A program made the position numbers and the translations under genes. Positions 36,928 through 47,899 of a stretch of DNA of 64,000 nt are shown here, piece after piece; positions within the stretch are counted from its first letter, which is position 1; every line of letters begins with the position of its first letter. The DNA is taken from assembly GCA_023443095.1 (NCBI GenBank), contig JAEZVV010000100.1, forward strand, positions 1 through 64,000. Direction: 5' to 3'. The notes beneath the pieces are model-generated. The model had not been told where the DNA came from. It saw only the letters and a list, made by a program, of their open reading frames with translations, and did not search any database. This stretch comes from Pseudomonadota bacterium. GTDB lineage: Bacteria > Pseudomonadota > Gammaproteobacteria > Burkholderiales > Burkholderiaceae_F.

Positions 36928-37560
36928 ATGGAACTCTCGACCTGGTTTGCCTTTTTCGCCGCCTCGTGGGCGATCAGCCTTTCGCCCGGCGCAGGTGCTA
37001 TCGCGGCAATGAGTTCGGGACTGTCCTTCGGTTTCGGGCGCGGCTACTTCACCACGCTCGGGCTGGTGCTGGGCATCTGGACCCAGGTCGTGGTGGTGGG
37101 CATCGGCCTGGGCGCCCTGATCGCCGCATCCAGCCTCGCTTTTGCCATCGTGAAATGGGTGGGCGTGGCCTACCTGGTGTGGCTGGGCCTGCAGCAATGG
37201 CGTGCGCCCGCCGCGCCGATCGTGGCGGCCGGCACGGTCGCGGCCGAGCTGCCGCGCCGCCGCGACCTGGTCGTCCGCGGCTGGATGATCAATTCGCTCA
37301 ACCCCAAGGGAACGATCTTCCTGCTCGCCGTGGTGCCGCAGTTCCTCGATCTGGCCCGGCCGCTGACGGCTCAATACGCGGTGATCGCCGCCACGCTCGG
37401 TTTCACCGACCTGGTCGTGATGGCCGGCTACACCGCCCTCGCCGCACGCGTCCTGCGCCTGCTGCGGGCCCCCCACCAGATCCGCGCGCTGAACCGGGTG
37501 TTCGGCTCGTTGTTCGTGGCGGCAGGCGCGCTGCTCGCCAGCTTCAAGCGCGGCCTCTAG
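36928..37560 (+). CDS. LysE/RhtB family amino-acid exporter
   Basis: 210-residue membrane protein with six predicted helices and the family N-terminus WAISLSPGAGAIAAMSSGLSFG (the SPGP-type motif reads SPGAG here). NSLNPKGTIFLLAVVPQF is the conserved central segment. Probably exports homoserine, threonine, lysine or related compounds. Convergent with the lipoprotein gene 3 bp downstream. Confidence 0.87.
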   Translation: MELSTWFAFFAASWAISLSPGAGAIAAMSSGLSFGFGRGYFTTLGLVLGIWTQVVVVGIGLGALIAASSLAFAIVKWVGVAYLVWLGLQQWRAPAAPIVAAGTVAAELPRRRDLVVRGWMINSLNPKGTIFLLAVVPQFLDLARPLTAQYAVIAATLGFTDLVVMAGYTALAARVLRLLRAPHQIRALNRVFGSLFVAAGALLASFKRGL

Positions 37561-37563
37561 GGT

Positions 37564-37872
37564 TCAGCCGCAGCGCGCGGCCACCACCACGCCGCGCTCG
37601 AGCTCGAGCCCGACGCGGTTGTGGTCGTAGTCCATCGTCAACGGGAACTCCTTGGCGCCGTCGCTCACCACGCGGTAACGCACGCCGGCCCGCTCGAGCC
37701 GAGCGCGGGCGGCCTCGAGCGTCAGACCCTTGAGGCCCTCGAGCAGATCCGGGCTGCATACACCCGTGGCCGGCGGCGGGCTGGCCGGCGCTTCCAGGGG
37801 CGAGTTCGACGCACAAGCGGCGAGCATCGCTACCGCACCGGCTACCACGGCGTTTCTTGCATACACATTCAT
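37564..37872 (-). CDS. I78-like small lipoprotein
   Basis: 102 residues with a lipobox (MLAACAS, acylated Cys about 20). The mature domain of about 60 residues (LEAARARLERAGVRYRVVSDGAKEFPLTMDYDHNRVGLEL) matches the peptidase inhibitor I78/elastase-inhibitor-like pattern. Its start overlaps the tetR stop by 4 bp (ATGA). A periplasmic protease inhibitor role is a family inference. Confidence 0.75.
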   Translation of the reverse strand: MNVYARNAVVAGAVAMLAACASNSPLEAPASPPPATGVCSPDLLEGLKGLTLEAARARLERAGVRYRVVSDGAKEFPLTMDYDHNRVGLELERGVVVAARCG

Positions 37873-38480
37873 AAAGGCTTCCCGTCGGTCAGTGCGACCA
37901 GGCAGCGCTGGATCACCCGCACCAGCTCCGCCTGATTCGCCGTTTTGGCACGCAGGCTGCGGATCATCAGACCGTCGAACAAGGCCATCAGGATGTCGAC
38001 CCGCGCCTCGATCTCTTCGCCGCTCATGCCTGGCGCAGCAATGGTCGCCAGCAGTTCGCACAGCCGGTCGTGCGCCGCGCTATCGGCCGCCTGCAGCATC
38101 TCGTCGATCTTGGGATTGCGCGCGCCTTCGGCCAGTATCTCCATTCCAAGGCGTGAACGGTCGCGGTCCATCTTCCGCGCCACGCCATGCGCAGCGCGGT
38201 CGATCAGCGCAAAGCGGATATCGCCGGTGCCGCGCAGTTCCTCGACCATCTCGTTGAAATGGGCGAGATCCTGCGCCACCAGGGCGGCAATGATCGCTTC
38301 CTTGCTCTCGAAGTAGTTGTAGATGTGGCCGGCACTCATGCCGAAGCTGCGCGCAATCTCGCTCATGCTGGCGGCGTGGAAACCGTGGCGACGAACGCAT
38401 TCGCGCGCAGCGGCAAGGATCTGTTCCCGCCGCCGCTCCGCCAGCGGCACTGCGGCCGCTTTTCTCTCACATTCAGTCAT
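37869..38480 (-). CDS. TetR family regulator, likely of the RND operon
   Basis: 203-residue repressor with a TetR helix-turn-helix at about 30-60 (MSEIARSFGMSAGHIYNYFESKEAII) and a helical ligand domain. The gene lies 22 bp downstream of the outer-membrane factor gene in the same direction, so it is the fourth gene of the pump operon rather than divergent as acrR usually is. It probably binds the palindrome in front of the first pump gene. Confidence 0.87.
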   Translation of the reverse strand: MTECERKAAAVPLAERRREQILAAARECVRRHGFHAASMSEIARSFGMSAGHIYNYFESKEAIIAALVAQDLAHFNEMVEELRGTGDIRFALIDRAAHGVARKMDRDRSRLGMEILAEGARNPKIDEMLQAADSAAHDRLCELLATIAAPGMSGEEIEARVDILMALFDGLMIRSLRAKTANQAELVRVIQRCLVALTDGKPL

Positions 38481-38502
38481 CGAGCATCCTCCCTGCGCTG
38501 AC

Positions 38503-39936
38503 TCAGCCGGCAGCCTGAGTCGTCACGCCACCGCCGAGAGCCTTGTAGAGCTGAACCAGGCTGGACGCACGTGCCTGCTCGACCTGGATCAAGGCCTGCT
38601 GCGCAGTCACCATCTGGCGCTGCGCCACCAGCACTGCCAGGTAGTTGTCGAGCCCGCTGCGGAAACGCTGTTCCGACAGCTGGTAGGCCTCGGTCGCGGC
38701 CTGGGCCAAGGCCCTTTGCGCTTCGAGTTCGGCCTCGATCGTGCCACGAGTGGCCAGAGCATCGGCAACTTCGCGGAAAGCGGTCTGGATCGATTTTTCG
38801 TACTGGGCGAGCGCAATTTCACGGGCCGCCTTGGTGCTCTCGAGCTGGGCCGTCAGAGCGCCGCCCTGGAAAATGGGCAGGTTGATCGACGGCGCCCAGC
38901 TCCAGACATAGGTCGCGCCACCAGAGAAGAGTTCGTTCAGATCGGCGCTGCTGCGGCCGCCCCCCGCCGACAGGGTGATCGACGGGAAGAATGCGGCGCG
39001 GGCCACGCCGATCTGGGCGTTGGCCGCCCGCAGCTGGCGCTCGGCCTGAGCGATATCGGGCCGGCGCAGCAAGACCTCGGACGGCACCCCTGCCGGCAGC
39101 GCCGGCACCACGCTCGCCGCCACCGCCCCGGCGGCAGGCAGCAGCGATTCGTCGACCGGTCCGCCCGCCAGCAGCACCAGGGTGTTGGCGACCTGGGCCA
39201 CGGCGCGAGTGGCGCGGGCCAGATCGACCCGTGCTGACTCGACCGTGGTCTGCGCCTGGCGCAGTTCGAGCGTGGAAGCCACTCCCAGCTCGTGGCTGCG
39301 CAGGATCAGCTGGTACGACGCTTCCTGGCTGGCAAGCGTGGTCTTGGCCAGATCGACCTGGGCCTGGCCAGCGGCATACAACAGCCAAGTGTCGGCCACG
39401 CTTGCCACCAGGCTGAGCTCGACGCTGCGGCGCGCTTCTTCGGTAGCGAAGAACTGGTTGAGCGCCGCTTCGTTGGCGCTGCGGACCTTGCCGAACAAGT
39501 CGAGCTCGTAACCGACCCCGATCGCGGCGTTGTATCCGTGGCCGACCAGCGCCTCGTCGGCGCGCTGGCCGGTGCCGGGAATGCCGGGTGTGGTGCGCGC
39601 ATGGTCGCCGCTCCCACTGGCGCCGACGTTGGGCAGCAGCGCGGCGCGCGAGATGCGGTACTGCGCCCGCGCCTGCTCGATATTGAGCGCGGCGATCCGC
39701 AGGTCGCGGTTGTTGGCAAGCGCGAGTTCGATGACCTGGCGCAGCTTGCCGTCGGTGAAGAAGTCCTGCCAGCTCGGCAGCGGTGCTTCGCTCGATGGGT
39801 CAGCGGCGTAGCCAGGGCCTTGCGGCCAGGCTTGCGCCACCGGCGCCGCGGGGCGCTCGTATGTCGGCGCCAGAGTGCCGCAGCCGGCCAGGGCCAGGGC
39901 GGCTGCCAGCGGCAGCAGTCGGATCGTGAACGGCAT
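38503..39936 (-). CDS. RND outer-membrane factor (OprM/NodT family)
   Basis: 477-residue outer-membrane lipoprotein (lipobox LALAGC, Cys19) of the TolC-like channel family. It has two OEP repeats with LEIRQAQTTVE-type helices and the conserved RRPDIAQAERQLRAANAQIGVARA. It forms the trimeric exit duct for the pump encoded immediately upstream (1 bp apart). ATG 39936 follows AAGGAGCACTGAG. Confidence 0.92.
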   Translation of the reverse strand: MPFTIRLLPLAAALALAGCGTLAPTYERPAAPVAQAWPQGPGYAADPSSEAPLPSWQDFFTDGKLRQVIELALANNRDLRIAALNIEQARAQYRISRAALLPNVGASGSGDHARTTPGIPGTGQRADEALVGHGYNAAIGVGYELDLFGKVRSANEAALNQFFATEEARRSVELSLVASVADTWLLYAAGQAQVDLAKTTLASQEASYQLILRSHELGVASTLELRQAQTTVESARVDLARATRAVAQVANTLVLLAGGPVDESLLPAAGAVAASVVPALPAGVPSEVLLRRPDIAQAERQLRAANAQIGVARAAFFPSITLSAGGGRSSADLNELFSGGATYVWSWAPSINLPIFQGGALTAQLESTKAAREIALAQYEKSIQTAFREVADALATRGTIEAELEAQRALAQAATEAYQLSEQRFRSGLDNYLAVLVAQRQMVTAQQALIQVEQARASSLVQLYKALGGGVTTQAAG

Positions 39937-39937
39937 C

Positions 39938-42900
39938 TCAGTGCTCCTTGGCGGCGATGGGTTGGTCGGCAGGCGCCGCCGGCTTGGCGACAAAGAACTT
40001 GCGGATCAACACGTAGAACAGCGGCACGAAGAAGATGCACAACACGGTGCCGGTGATCATCCCGCCCAGCACGCCGATGCCGATCGCATTCTGCGCACCG
40101 GAGCCCGCGCCGTTGGCGAGCGCCAGCGGCAACACGCCCAGACCGAAGGCGAGCGAGGTCATGATGATCGGACGCAGACGCAGCCGTACCGCCTCGATCG
40201 CCGCCTCGGTTGCCGATTTGCCCTGCTCCATCAGCTCCTTGGCGAACTCGACGATCAGAATCGCGTTTTTCGACGCCAGACCGATGGTGGTCAGCAGACC
40301 CACCTGGAAGTAGACGTCGTTGGCCTTGCCGAACAGACCGGCAGCGATCAGGGCACCGATCACGCCCAGGGGCACGACCAGCATCACGGCCACCGGGATC
40401 GACCAGCTTTCATACAAGGCGGCCAGGCACAGGAACACGATCAGCAGCGACAAGGCGTAGAGCATCGGCGCCTGCGAGCCACTCATGCGTTCCTGGTAGG
40501 ACAGACCGGTCCATTCGATGCCGAAGCCCGGCGGCAGCTGCTTGACGAGCTCTTCCATCACCGCCATCGCTTCGCCGGTGCTCTTGCCCGGCGCCGGCTG
40601 GCCCTGGATTTCGACCGCGGGCACGCCGTTGTAGCGCTCGAGGCGCGGCGAACCGTAGTCCCAGCGCACGCTGGCAAAGCTGCTGAAAGGCACCATCTCG
40701 CCCGACTTGTTGCGCACGTACCAGCGGTTCAGGTCTTCGGGCGCCTTGCGGTACGGCGCGTCGGCCTGCATGTAGACCTTCTTCACGCGGCCGCGGTCGA
40801 TGAAGTCATTGACGTAGGCGCCGCCCCAGGCCGTGGCCAGGGTGTCGTTGATGTCGGCGATCGACAGCCCCAGTGCACCCGCCTTGGCGTGGTCGACTTC
40901 GACCCGCAGCTGCGGCGTGTCGTCCTGGCCGTTGGGGCGCACCGCGACCAGGCGCGGGTCCTTGGCCGCCAGCCCGAGCAACTGGTTGCGTGCGGCGATC
41001 AGGGCTTCGTGACCCAAGCCGGCACGGTCCTGCAGGAACAGGTTGAAGCCCCCCGCCGTGCCGAGCTCGATCACCGCCGGCGGCGCGAAGGCAAACGCCA
41101 TCGCGTCGCGGATCTGGCTGAAAGCGCCCATCGCGCGACCGGCGATCGATTTCACGTCGCTGCCGGGTGCCGTGCGTTCGTCCCAGTCCTTGAGGTTGAC
41201 GAAGGCGATGGCGTTGTTCTGGCCGCGGCCGCTGAAACTGAAACCCGACACCACGAACAGGCCTTCGACCGTGTCCTTCTCGTTTTCAAGGAAGTGGTGC
41301 TCGACGGTGTCGAGCACCGGCTTGGCTCGTTCGGCAGTGGCGCCGGCCGGCAGCATGACCTGGGCAAACAGGACGCCCTGGTCTTCGTCGGGCAGGAAGC
41401 CGGTGGGCAGGCGCATGAAACCGAAGGCCACCGCGGCGACGAAGGCGCCGTAGATCACCATGAAACGTACGCTGCGCCGGGTCATGCCGCGCACCGCGCT
41501 CTGGGCGCCGTGGCTGGTCTGCTCGAAGCGCTGGTTGAACCAGCCGAAGAAGCCGCGCTCGCCGTGGTGGTGGCCCTTCTCGATCGGCTTGAGGATGGTC
41601 GCGCACAGGGCGGGCGTGAGGATCAGGGCGACCAACACCGACAGCGCCATGGCGGCGACGATGGTGATCGAGAACTGGCGGTAGATCACGCCGGTCGAAC
41701 CGCCGAAGAAAGCCATCGGCACGAACACGGCCGACAGCACCAGGGCAATGCCCACCAGCGCGCCGGTGATCTGACCCATCGACTTGCGGGTGGCTTCCTT
41801 GGGCGAGAGACCTTCCTCGCTCATCACGCGCTCGACGTTTTCGACCACCACGATGGCGTCGTCGACCAAGAGGCCGATCGCCAGCACCATCGCAAACATG
41901 GTGAGCGTGTTGATCGAGAAGCCGAACGCCGCCAGCACCCCGAAAGTGCCCAGCAGAACCACCGGCACCGCGATCGTCGGAATCAGGGTGGCGCGGAAGT
42001 TCTGCAGGAACAGATACATCACCAGCACGACCAGCACGATCGCTTCGAGCAGGGTCTTGATCACTTCCTCGATCGAGATCCGCACGAAAGGCGTGGTGTC
42101 GTAGGCGATCACCGACTTCATTCCGGTCGGGAAGTACTGCTCGAGTTTCGCCAGCTCTTCCTTGACCTTGGCGGCGGTGGCCAGGGCGTTGGCTCCGGTC
42201 GAGAGCTTGATCGCCACGCCGGCCGACGGCTTGCCGTTGTAGCGCGAGCTGGCCTCGTAACTCTCGTTGCCGATCTCGACCCGCGCCACGTCGCGCAGAC
42301 GCACCGCCGAACCGTCGGCCGTGGTCTTAAGCAGGATCGCCTCGAACTGCTCGGGGCGTTCGAGACGGGTCTGGGCGGTGATGGTGGCGTTGAGCTGGGT
42401 GCCGGGAACGGCCGGCAGGCCGCCGATCTGGCCGACCGAGACCTGGGCGTTCTGCGCCCGGATCGCCGCCATCACGTCCTGCGTGCTGAGCTTGTAGTTG
42501 TTGAGCTTGGACGGGTCGAGCCAGATCCGCATCGAATACTGGCCGCCGAAGACCTGGATCTCGCCCACGCCGTTGATACGGCTGAGCGGGTCCTGGACGT
42601 TGGTCGAGACGTAGTCGGCAAGGTCGACCCCCTGCATCGAGCCGTCCTCAGAGATGAAGCCGACCACCATCAGGAAGCTGGCCGAACTCTTGTTCACCTG
42701 GACCCCGAGCCGCTGCACTTCCTGCGGCAGCATCGGGGTGGCCGAGGCAAGCTTGTTCTGGACCTGGACCTGGGCGATGTCGGGGTTGGTCCCCGCCTTG
42801 AACGTTAGGGTGATTTCGACCAGACCCGCGCTGTCGCTCGCCGAGCGCATATAGGTCAGGCCGTCGAGACCCTTCATCTGCTGCTCGATCACCTGGGTGA

Positions 42901-43081
42901 CGGTGTCCTGCAGCGTCTTGGCGTTGGCGCCCGGGTAGCTCGCGCGGATCGAGACTTCCGGCGGCGCGATGGTCGGGTACTGGGAAACCGGCAGACCCAG
43001 GATCGAGAGGGTGCCCGCCAGCATGATGACGATGGCGATCACCCACGCGAAGATGGGCCGATCAATAAAGAAACGTGCCAT
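39938..43081 (-). CDS. RND efflux permease (AcrB/MexB, HAE-1 family)
   Basis: 1047-residue inner-membrane proton antiporter. It starts [17 protein letters not shown] as AcrB/MexB do. Twelve TM helices are interrupted by two large periplasmic loops, and the proton-relay Asp pair is in [17 protein letters not shown] (about 400-416). Expected substrates are hydrophobic drugs, detergents or solvents. It lies between its adaptor and outer-membrane factor genes in one operon. Confidence 0.95.
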   Translation of the reverse strand: MARFFIDRPIFAWVIAIVIMLAGTLSILGLPVSQYPTIAPPEVSIRASYPGANAKTLQDTVTQVIEQQMKGLDGLTYMRSASDSAGLVEITLTFKAGTNPDIAQVQVQNKLASATPMLPQEVQRLGVQVNKSSASFLMVVGFISEDGSMQGVDLADYVSTNVQDPLSRINGVGEIQVFGGQYSMRIWLDPSKLNNYKLSTQDVMAAIRAQNAQVSVGQIGGLPAVPGTQLNATITAQTRLERPEQFEAILLKTTADGSAVRLRDVARVEIGNESYEASSRYNGKPSAGVAIKLSTGANALATAAKVKEELAKLEQYFPTGMKSVIAYDTTPFVRISIEEVIKTLLEAIVLVVLVMYLFLQNFRATLIPTIAVPVVLLGTFGVLAAFGFSINTLTMFAMVLAIGLLVDDAIVVVENVERVMSEEGLSPKEATRKSMGQITGALVGIALVLSAVFVPMAFFGGSTGVIYRQFSITIVAAMALSVLVALILTPALCATILKPIEKGHHHGERGFFGWFNQRFEQTSHGAQSAVRGMTRRSVRFMVIYGAFVAAVAFGFMRLPTGFLPDEDQGVLFAQVMLPAGATAERAKPVLDTVEHHFLENEKDTVEGLFVVSGFSFSGRGQNNAIAFVNLKDWDERTAPGSDVKSIAGRAMGAFSQIRDAMAFAFAPPAVIELGTAGGFNLFLQDRAGLGHEALIAARNQLLGLAAKDPRLVAVRPNGQDDTPQLRVEVDHAKAGALGLSIADINDTLATAWGGAYVNDFIDRGRVKKVYMQADAPYRKAPEDLNRWYVRNKSGEMVPFSSFASVRWDYGSPRLERYNGVPAVEIQGQPAPGKSTGEAMAVMEELVKQLPPGFGIEWTGLSYQERMSGSQAPMLYALSLLIVFLCLAALYESWSIPVAVMLVVPLGVIGALIAAGLFGKANDVYFQVGLLTTIGLASKNAILIVEFAKELMEQGKSATEAAIEAVRLRLRPIIMTSLAFGLGVLPLALANGAGSGAQNAIGIGVLGGMITGTVLCIFFVPLFYVLIRKFFVAKPAAPADQPIAAKEH

Positions 43082-43102
43082 GGTGTTGCTCTCCCGCGGC
43101 GC

Positions 43103-44290
43103 TTATTTGCCGGCGGCGGCGGGGGCCGCAGCGGCAGCCGCCGGAGCCGCGGCCGCGGCGATCCGCACCGGGGCGCCCGGCCGGATCTTCTGCAGACCTT
43201 CGACGATGACGCGTTCACCCGCCTTGAGGCCTTCGCTCACCAGCCACTGGTCGCCCACGGTGCGCTTGGCCTTGACCGGGCGTACCGCCACCTTGTTTTC
43301 GGCGTCGACCACGTAGACCGAGGCATTGCCGCGGCCGTCGCGCATCAGGGCCGGCTGCGGCACCAGGATGGCGGACTCGCGCACGCCTTCTTCCAGCACG
43401 GCGCGCACGTACATGCCCGGCAGCAGTTCCTGCTTGGGGTTGGGGAAGACCGCCCTCAGGGTGACCGCACCGGTACCGGGGTCGACCGTCACGTCGGAGA
43501 ACTGCAGCTTGCCGGTGGCGGCGTAAGTGCTGCCGTCCTCGAGCAGGAGCTTGACGCTCGCCTGGTTGGCGCCGGCGCTCTTCAGGCGGCCCTCGGCCCA
43601 GTCGCGCTTCAAGCGCAGCAGGTCGGTACTCGACTGCGTGACGTCGACGTAGATCGGGTCGAGCTGCTGCACGGTGGCCAGCACCTGTTGTTGGTTGGCG
43701 GTCAGCAGCGCCCCCGGGGTCACCATCGAGCGGCCGATGCGGCCGGCGATCGGTGCAGTGATCGAGGTGTAGTCGAGGTTGATCTTGGCGGTCTTGAGCG
43801 CGGCGCGGGCGGCGGCCACTTCGGCCTCGCTCTGCTTCAGGCGGGCCTGTGCGTCGTCGTTGGCCTGCTGGCTGACGGCGTTGATCTTCACCAGTTCGGC
43901 GTGGCGGGCGGCCGCCAGCTTGGCCACTTCCAGATTGGCCTCGGCCTTGGCCAGCACGGCGGCGGCACTGTCGACCTGGGCCTGGTAACTCGCCGGATCG
44001 ATCTGGTAGAGCTTGGTCCCGGCCTTGACGTCACCGCCTTCGGTGAAAAGGCGCTGCTGCAGGATGCCGCTGACCTGAGGCCGCACTTCGGCCACCTTGT
44101 AGGGCAAAGTCCGCCCCGCCAGCTCGTTGGTGAGCGCCAGGGGCTTGGGCTGGACCTCGACCACTTTGACTTCCGGCGCCGGTCGCTCTCCTGGGGCTGC
44201 GGCTTGCGGTTTGCCGCAGGCGCCCAGGACCAGCGCGGCCATCACCGCGGCGGTCAGCGCAGCCGGCTTCAGAAATGCTTGCGATCTCAT
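43103..44290 (-). CDS. RND periplasmic adaptor (AcrA/MexA family)
   Basis: 395-residue membrane-fusion lipoprotein: lipobox LGAC with Cys25, a lipoyl/hairpin region (TLPYKVAEVRPQVSGIL; coiled coil about 95-165), beta-barrel and membrane-proximal domains, and an Ala-rich tail. First gene of the pump operon. ATG 44290 is used, with AAGGAGAAG upstream; an in-frame extension to 44341 has no signal character. A TGAACGTTCA palindrome lies 60 bp upstream. Confidence 0.93.
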   Translation of the reverse strand: MRSQAFLKPAALTAAVMAALVLGACGKPQAAAPGERPAPEVKVVEVQPKPLALTNELAGRTLPYKVAEVRPQVSGILQQRLFTEGGDVKAGTKLYQIDPASYQAQVDSAAAVLAKAEANLEVAKLAAARHAELVKINAVSQQANDDAQARLKQSEAEVAAARAALKTAKINLDYTSITAPIAGRIGRSMVTPGALLTANQQQVLATVQQLDPIYVDVTQSSTDLLRLKRDWAEGRLKSAGANQASVKLLLEDGSTYAATGKLQFSDVTVDPGTGAVTLRAVFPNPKQELLPGMYVRAVLEEGVRESAILVPQPALMRDGRGNASVYVVDAENKVAVRPVKAKRTVGDQWLVSEGLKAGERVIVEGLQKIRPGAPVRIAAAAAPAAAAAAPAAAGK

Positions 44291-44349
44291 CCACTTCTCC
44301 TTGTTCGGTAGCGTCAAATCAGGGGCGCAAGAGGGCACCATATCCTGAA

Positions 44350-44359
44350 TGAACGTTCA
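44350..44359. promoter_or_regulatory. putative TetR operator of the RND operon
   Basis: TGAACGTTCA is a perfect 10-bp palindrome, with partial symmetry extending to CTGAATGAACGTTCAG. It is 60-69 bp before the adaptor start and matches the expected place for repression by the TetR protein encoded at the end of the operon. Confidence 0.5.
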
Positions 44360-44459
44360 GTCTGGATTCTAGCCTAATTTGGGTTGATGCAAGCCAGCCC
44401 GGAGCCCATGCCCCGGAACCAGTAGGGGAATCCCGCCGGCCGGCTCCGGCAGAGCGGCC

Positions 44460-45701
44460 TCAGCGGGGCGTCAGAAGCTCGAGCAGGGTGCGCGCCACCA
44501 CCTGGGTGGCGCGGCGCAGATCGGCCAGCGCCACGTGTTCGTCGGCGCGTTTGGCGTTGGCTTCGAGCACGGTGCGCGGACCGGCGCCGTAAATCACGGC
44601 CGGGATGCCGTGTTCGCCGTACAGCCGGGCGTCGGTATACAGCGGCGAGCCGCCGGCGGGGATGGGAACGCCAAACACCAGTTCGCCATGGCGCTGGATC
44701 GCCGCGACCAGGTCGGCATTGCCCGCCAGCGGCCGGAGCGGCCGCGCCAGCAGCAGGCGCTTGACCTCGACCCGGATGCCGGCCAGCGGCGCCAGGGTCG
44801 ATTCGATCAGATCGCGCAGCCCGGCCTCGACCGCGACCGGGTCTTCCTCGGGAATCAGGCGCCGGTCGAGCTTGAGGCCAACGACGCCGGGAACCACGTT
44901 GGTGTTGGTGCCGCCGTCGATCCGCCCCACCACCAGGGTCGGATGGGCAATGCCGGGCACCTGCGAACGCTGTTGCTTGAGCGGGCCGTCGGCATGGGCG
45001 TAAAGCGCGGTGAGCAGGGTATTGGCAGCGCGCAGCGCGTCGACGCCGGTGTCGGGGAAGCCGGCGTGGGCCGACCGGCCATGCAGCAGGACTTCCAACT
45101 GCAGGCAGCCGTTGTGCGCGGTGACCACCTGGTAGCTGAAGCCGGCGGCAATCAGCAGGTCGGGCCGGCTCAGGCCGCGTTCGAGCAGGCGCCCGGGGCC
45201 GAGCTGGCCGCCGAACTCCTCGTCGTAGGTGAAATGCAGCTCGACGGCTCCGGCGAGCGGGACGTCGAGCGCCTCGAGCGCCCGCAGCGCGAAGGTGTAG
45301 GTGGCGAAATCGCTCTTGCTTACCGCCGCAGCGCGGCCGTAAAGCTGGCCGTCGACGATCTCGCCCCCGTAGGGGGCGCGGCTCCAGCCCTCGCCCGGGG
45401 GCACCACGTCGCCATGGGCGTTGAGGGCGATGGTCGGGCCCCCGTCGGCCCAGCGCCGGCGCACGATCAGATTGGTGATCGACTGCAATCCCTGTGCCCC
45501 GGCTTCGGCGGCCGGCACCGGATCGGCCTCGGCAACCAGCCCCATCGCCGCCAGCAGGGCGGCGGTGCGTTCGGCATGAGGCGCGTTGTTCCCCGGCGGC
45601 GTGTCGGTGGGCACGCGCACCAGCGCCTGCAGGAACTCCACTTCTTCGTTGAAGTGCTGGTCGACCCAGGCGTCGAGACGGTCAAAAAGATGGGTATTCA
45701 T
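44460..45701 (-). CDS. M20 family metallopeptidase (ArgE/DapE type)
   Basis: 413-residue cytosolic di-zinc amidohydrolase. Metal-site motifs: LNAHGDVVPPG (about 106-116) and the general-base Glu pair in YDEEFGGQLGPG (about 166-177), with a dimerisation lid in the middle. Family enzymes release acyl or aminoacyl groups from small amides; the substrate is not clear. Confidence 0.85.
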   Translation of the reverse strand: MNTHLFDRLDAWVDQHFNEEVEFLQALVRVPTDTPPGNNAPHAERTAALLAAMGLVAEADPVPAAEAGAQGLQSITNLIVRRRWADGGPTIALNAHGDVVPPGEGWSRAPYGGEIVDGQLYGRAAAVSKSDFATYTFALRALEALDVPLAGAVELHFTYDEEFGGQLGPGRLLERGLSRPDLLIAAGFSYQVVTAHNGCLQLEVLLHGRSAHAGFPDTGVDALRAANTLLTALYAHADGPLKQQRSQVPGIAHPTLVVGRIDGGTNTNVVPGVVGLKLDRRLIPEEDPVAVEAGLRDLIESTLAPLAGIRVEVKRLLLARPLRPLAGNADLVAAIQRHGELVFGVPIPAGGSPLYTDARLYGEHGIPAVIYGAGPRTVLEANAKRADEHVALADLRRATQVVARTLLELLTPR

Positions 45702-45796
45702 GCCTGCGCTGTCAGGGCGACAGCGCAGTCGGCCCCGCGCCCGGCCCGCCCGGGATTCTATTCGACGCGGGGAACGTGGGTTTTACCGCCCGCCGC

Positions 45797-47485
45797 TCAG
45801 AACTCGGTCCACTCGCCGACTCCGCCCGCCGCAGCGGGCTGGGCGGCCGGGGCCGCTGGCACCGCTTTGACCGGCGCCTTCACTTCCGGCTTGGACGACC
45901 GCACCGCGGCAGCGGGCGCCTTCGGGCGCGCGCTCGAACTCGCGCCCGCTCCGCGCAGCTTGAAGCGCGCCACCGCAGCATCGAGCGCCAGCGCCTGGTC
46001 CTTCAGGCTCGACGCGGCCGCGGCGGACTGCTCGACCAGGGCCGCGTTCTGCTGGGTCATCTGGTCGAGCGTCGCCACCGCCTGGTTGACCTGCGAGATG
46101 CCGGCGCTTTGCTCCTGCGTGCCGGCAGTGATCTCGGCCATCAGGTCGGTCACTCGTTTCACCTGCGCCACGATGTCGTCCATGGTCCGGCCCGCTTCCT
46201 GCACTTGCGAGGCACCCATGCCGACCTTCTGCGTCGAATCTTCGATCAGGCTCTTGATCTCTTTGGCCGCCTGCGCGCTGCGCTGCGCCAGGCTGCGCAC
46301 TTCGCCCGCCACCACGGCAAAGCCGCGGCCCTGTTCGCCCGCGCGCGCCGCCTCGACCGCGGCATTGAGCGCCAGGATGTTGGTCTGGAAGGCGATGCCG
46401 TCGATCACGCCGATGATGTCGGCAATCTGACGACTGGCCGCGCTGATCTCGTCCATGGTCGAGACCACCTGTCCCACCACCACCCCGCCGCGCCCGGCCA
46501 CGCCGGACGCCGCCGCCGCCAGTTGGTTCGCCTGCTGCGCCGCGCTGGCGCTCGAGGCCACCGTGCTGGTCAACTCGTCCATCGCCGCCGCGGTCTCCTG
46601 CAGGTTGGCCGCCTGCGCTTCGGTGCGCGATGAGAGGTCCTGGTTGCCGACCGCGATTTCGCCGCTGGCGGTCGAAATCGACTCGACCGCATGGCGTACT
46701 GAGGCAAGGGTGGTATTCAGGCCCGTCTGCATCTGCCCGATCGCCGCGACCAGGCTGGCCTCGGCCCCGGCCGGCACCACGATGGTCTGCTGCAGGTTGC
46801 CATCGGCGATCTGGCGCAACACGTCGCGCACTTCGGCCGGGTCGCCGCCGAGTTCGGCGTTCACCGTGCGCCGCAGCCACAGCACCAGCACCAGCGCTGC
46901 CAGCGCTGCCAGCGCCGCCAGCGCGGTCGCGATCAAGGTGGCGCGTTCGGCGCTCGCCACTTCGCGGCGCCCGACTTCGGCCGACGCCGCCGACGCGGCT
47001 TTCTGCGCTTCGAGGATCTTGTCCTTGAGCTCCCGCCACAGCGGCGTCTCGAGCGAGTTCATCAGGGCCGCCGCCGCCATCATGTCGGTCTTGGCGACCG
47101 CGACCACCTTGGCGATCGCCTCGGCGCGCTTGGGGCCGAGTTCGTCGATCGCGCTCAGAGTCGCCAACTGGCCGAGCTGCGAGGTGCTGGCGCGGGCCGC
47201 GGCAAGCGCTTCCTGGTAGTCCGACTGCGCCTGCGCCAGATTCTTGTGCCCGCGTTCGTTGGCCGGGTCGAGCACGATGTTGCGCAGCGCCTGCCCCTGC
47301 TGCAGGCCCTGGGCGTACATCTCGGCCACCGCGACTTCGTGCGCCACTTCGCGCTGCAAGAGGTGACCAAAACTGTCGGACGCCGCCCTCAGGCTGGACA
47401 CCGCAACAATCAAGGCGCAGATGACCACACCCGCCTGGATGGCAAAGGCCAGCAACAGCTTTCGATCAAACCGCAAGTTCTTCAT
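45797..47485 (-). CDS. methyl-accepting chemotaxis protein with CheR/CheB tether
   Basis: 562 residues: TM1 (about 10-30), a four-helix-bundle periplasmic sensor, TM2 (about 190-210), a HAMP domain, and a signalling domain whose hairpin tip reads [26 protein letters not shown]. The extreme C-terminus is EWTEF after a flexible Pro/Ala/Lys linker, fitting the xWxxF pentapeptide that tethers CheR/CheB. ATG 47485 gives MKNLRFDRK before TM1; the in-frame upstream extension is untypical. No che genes are nearby. Confidence 0.92.
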   Translation of the reverse strand: MKNLRFDRKLLLAFAIQAGVVICALIVAVSSLRAASDSFGHLLQREVAHEVAVAEMYAQGLQQGQALRNIVLDPANERGHKNLAQAQSDYQEALAAARASTSQLGQLATLSAIDELGPKRAEAIAKVVAVAKTDMMAAAALMNSLETPLWRELKDKILEAQKAASAASAEVGRREVASAERATLIATALAALAALAALVLVLWLRRTVNAELGGDPAEVRDVLRQIADGNLQQTIVVPAGAEASLVAAIGQMQTGLNTTLASVRHAVESISTASGEIAVGNQDLSSRTEAQAANLQETAAAMDELTSTVASSASAAQQANQLAAAASGVAGRGGVVVGQVVSTMDEISAASRQIADIIGVIDGIAFQTNILALNAAVEAARAGEQGRGFAVVAGEVRSLAQRSAQAAKEIKSLIEDSTQKVGMGASQVQEAGRTMDDIVAQVKRVTDLMAEITAGTQEQSAGISQVNQAVATLDQMTQQNAALVEQSAAAASSLKDQALALDAAVARFKLRGAGASSSARPKAPAAAVRSSKPEVKAPVKAVPAAPAAQPAAAGGVGEWTEF

Positions 47486-47899
47486 GGAAACCGTGTTCAG
47501 GACAGTGGGATCAGGCCGGAAAATCGTTCGGCCTTGCGCCGGGTTCCCGCGGGCGCCCGGGCCGGAGCGAAACCGCCAGTCAATGGCGCTCTCCTGGCAG
47601 CTATCGACGCAGCCGACTGGATCTGTAGGCATTCTCCCTGCCGCATACAGGGGCTTCTTCCGAACGGCAGGCCAGCGCTGCGCCAGGCAGCAGCTTGACG
47701 CCGGTCAGTCCTTGGAGCGGAGCGGCGCCGCGGCCCGATCGAGGCTTCGCGCCGCCGGACCGAGCCGGCCAGAGCGGGGCTTGGCCGTTTCGTCCCCGCG
47801 GCGAGCGCGATCCGGGGCCCGCTACACGCTTTCCCGGGCAAGCCGGCGCTGCCCGCGCTTCCTAGAATGGCGGCCTGCCCACGGGCTCATGGCCTAGCG
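47486..47899. other. divergent intergenic region
   Basis: 414 bp between the chemoreceptor and the MarC gene. It contains small GC-rich inverted repeats (for example CGCCATTGACTGGCG read on the minus strand) but no recognised riboswitch, RNA gene or convincing coding sequence. It must hold promoters for both neighbours. Confidence 0.5.

Noticed and set aside
39875..42808. 977-residue plus-strand open frame opposite the RND permease
   Set aside because: Asp/Arg/His-rich antisense shadow of a clear HAE-1 permease.
47560..47660. Possible glycine-type riboswitch before the chemoreceptor (minus strand GGAGAG...)
   Set aside because: The other conserved core elements are missing; only one small hairpin remains.
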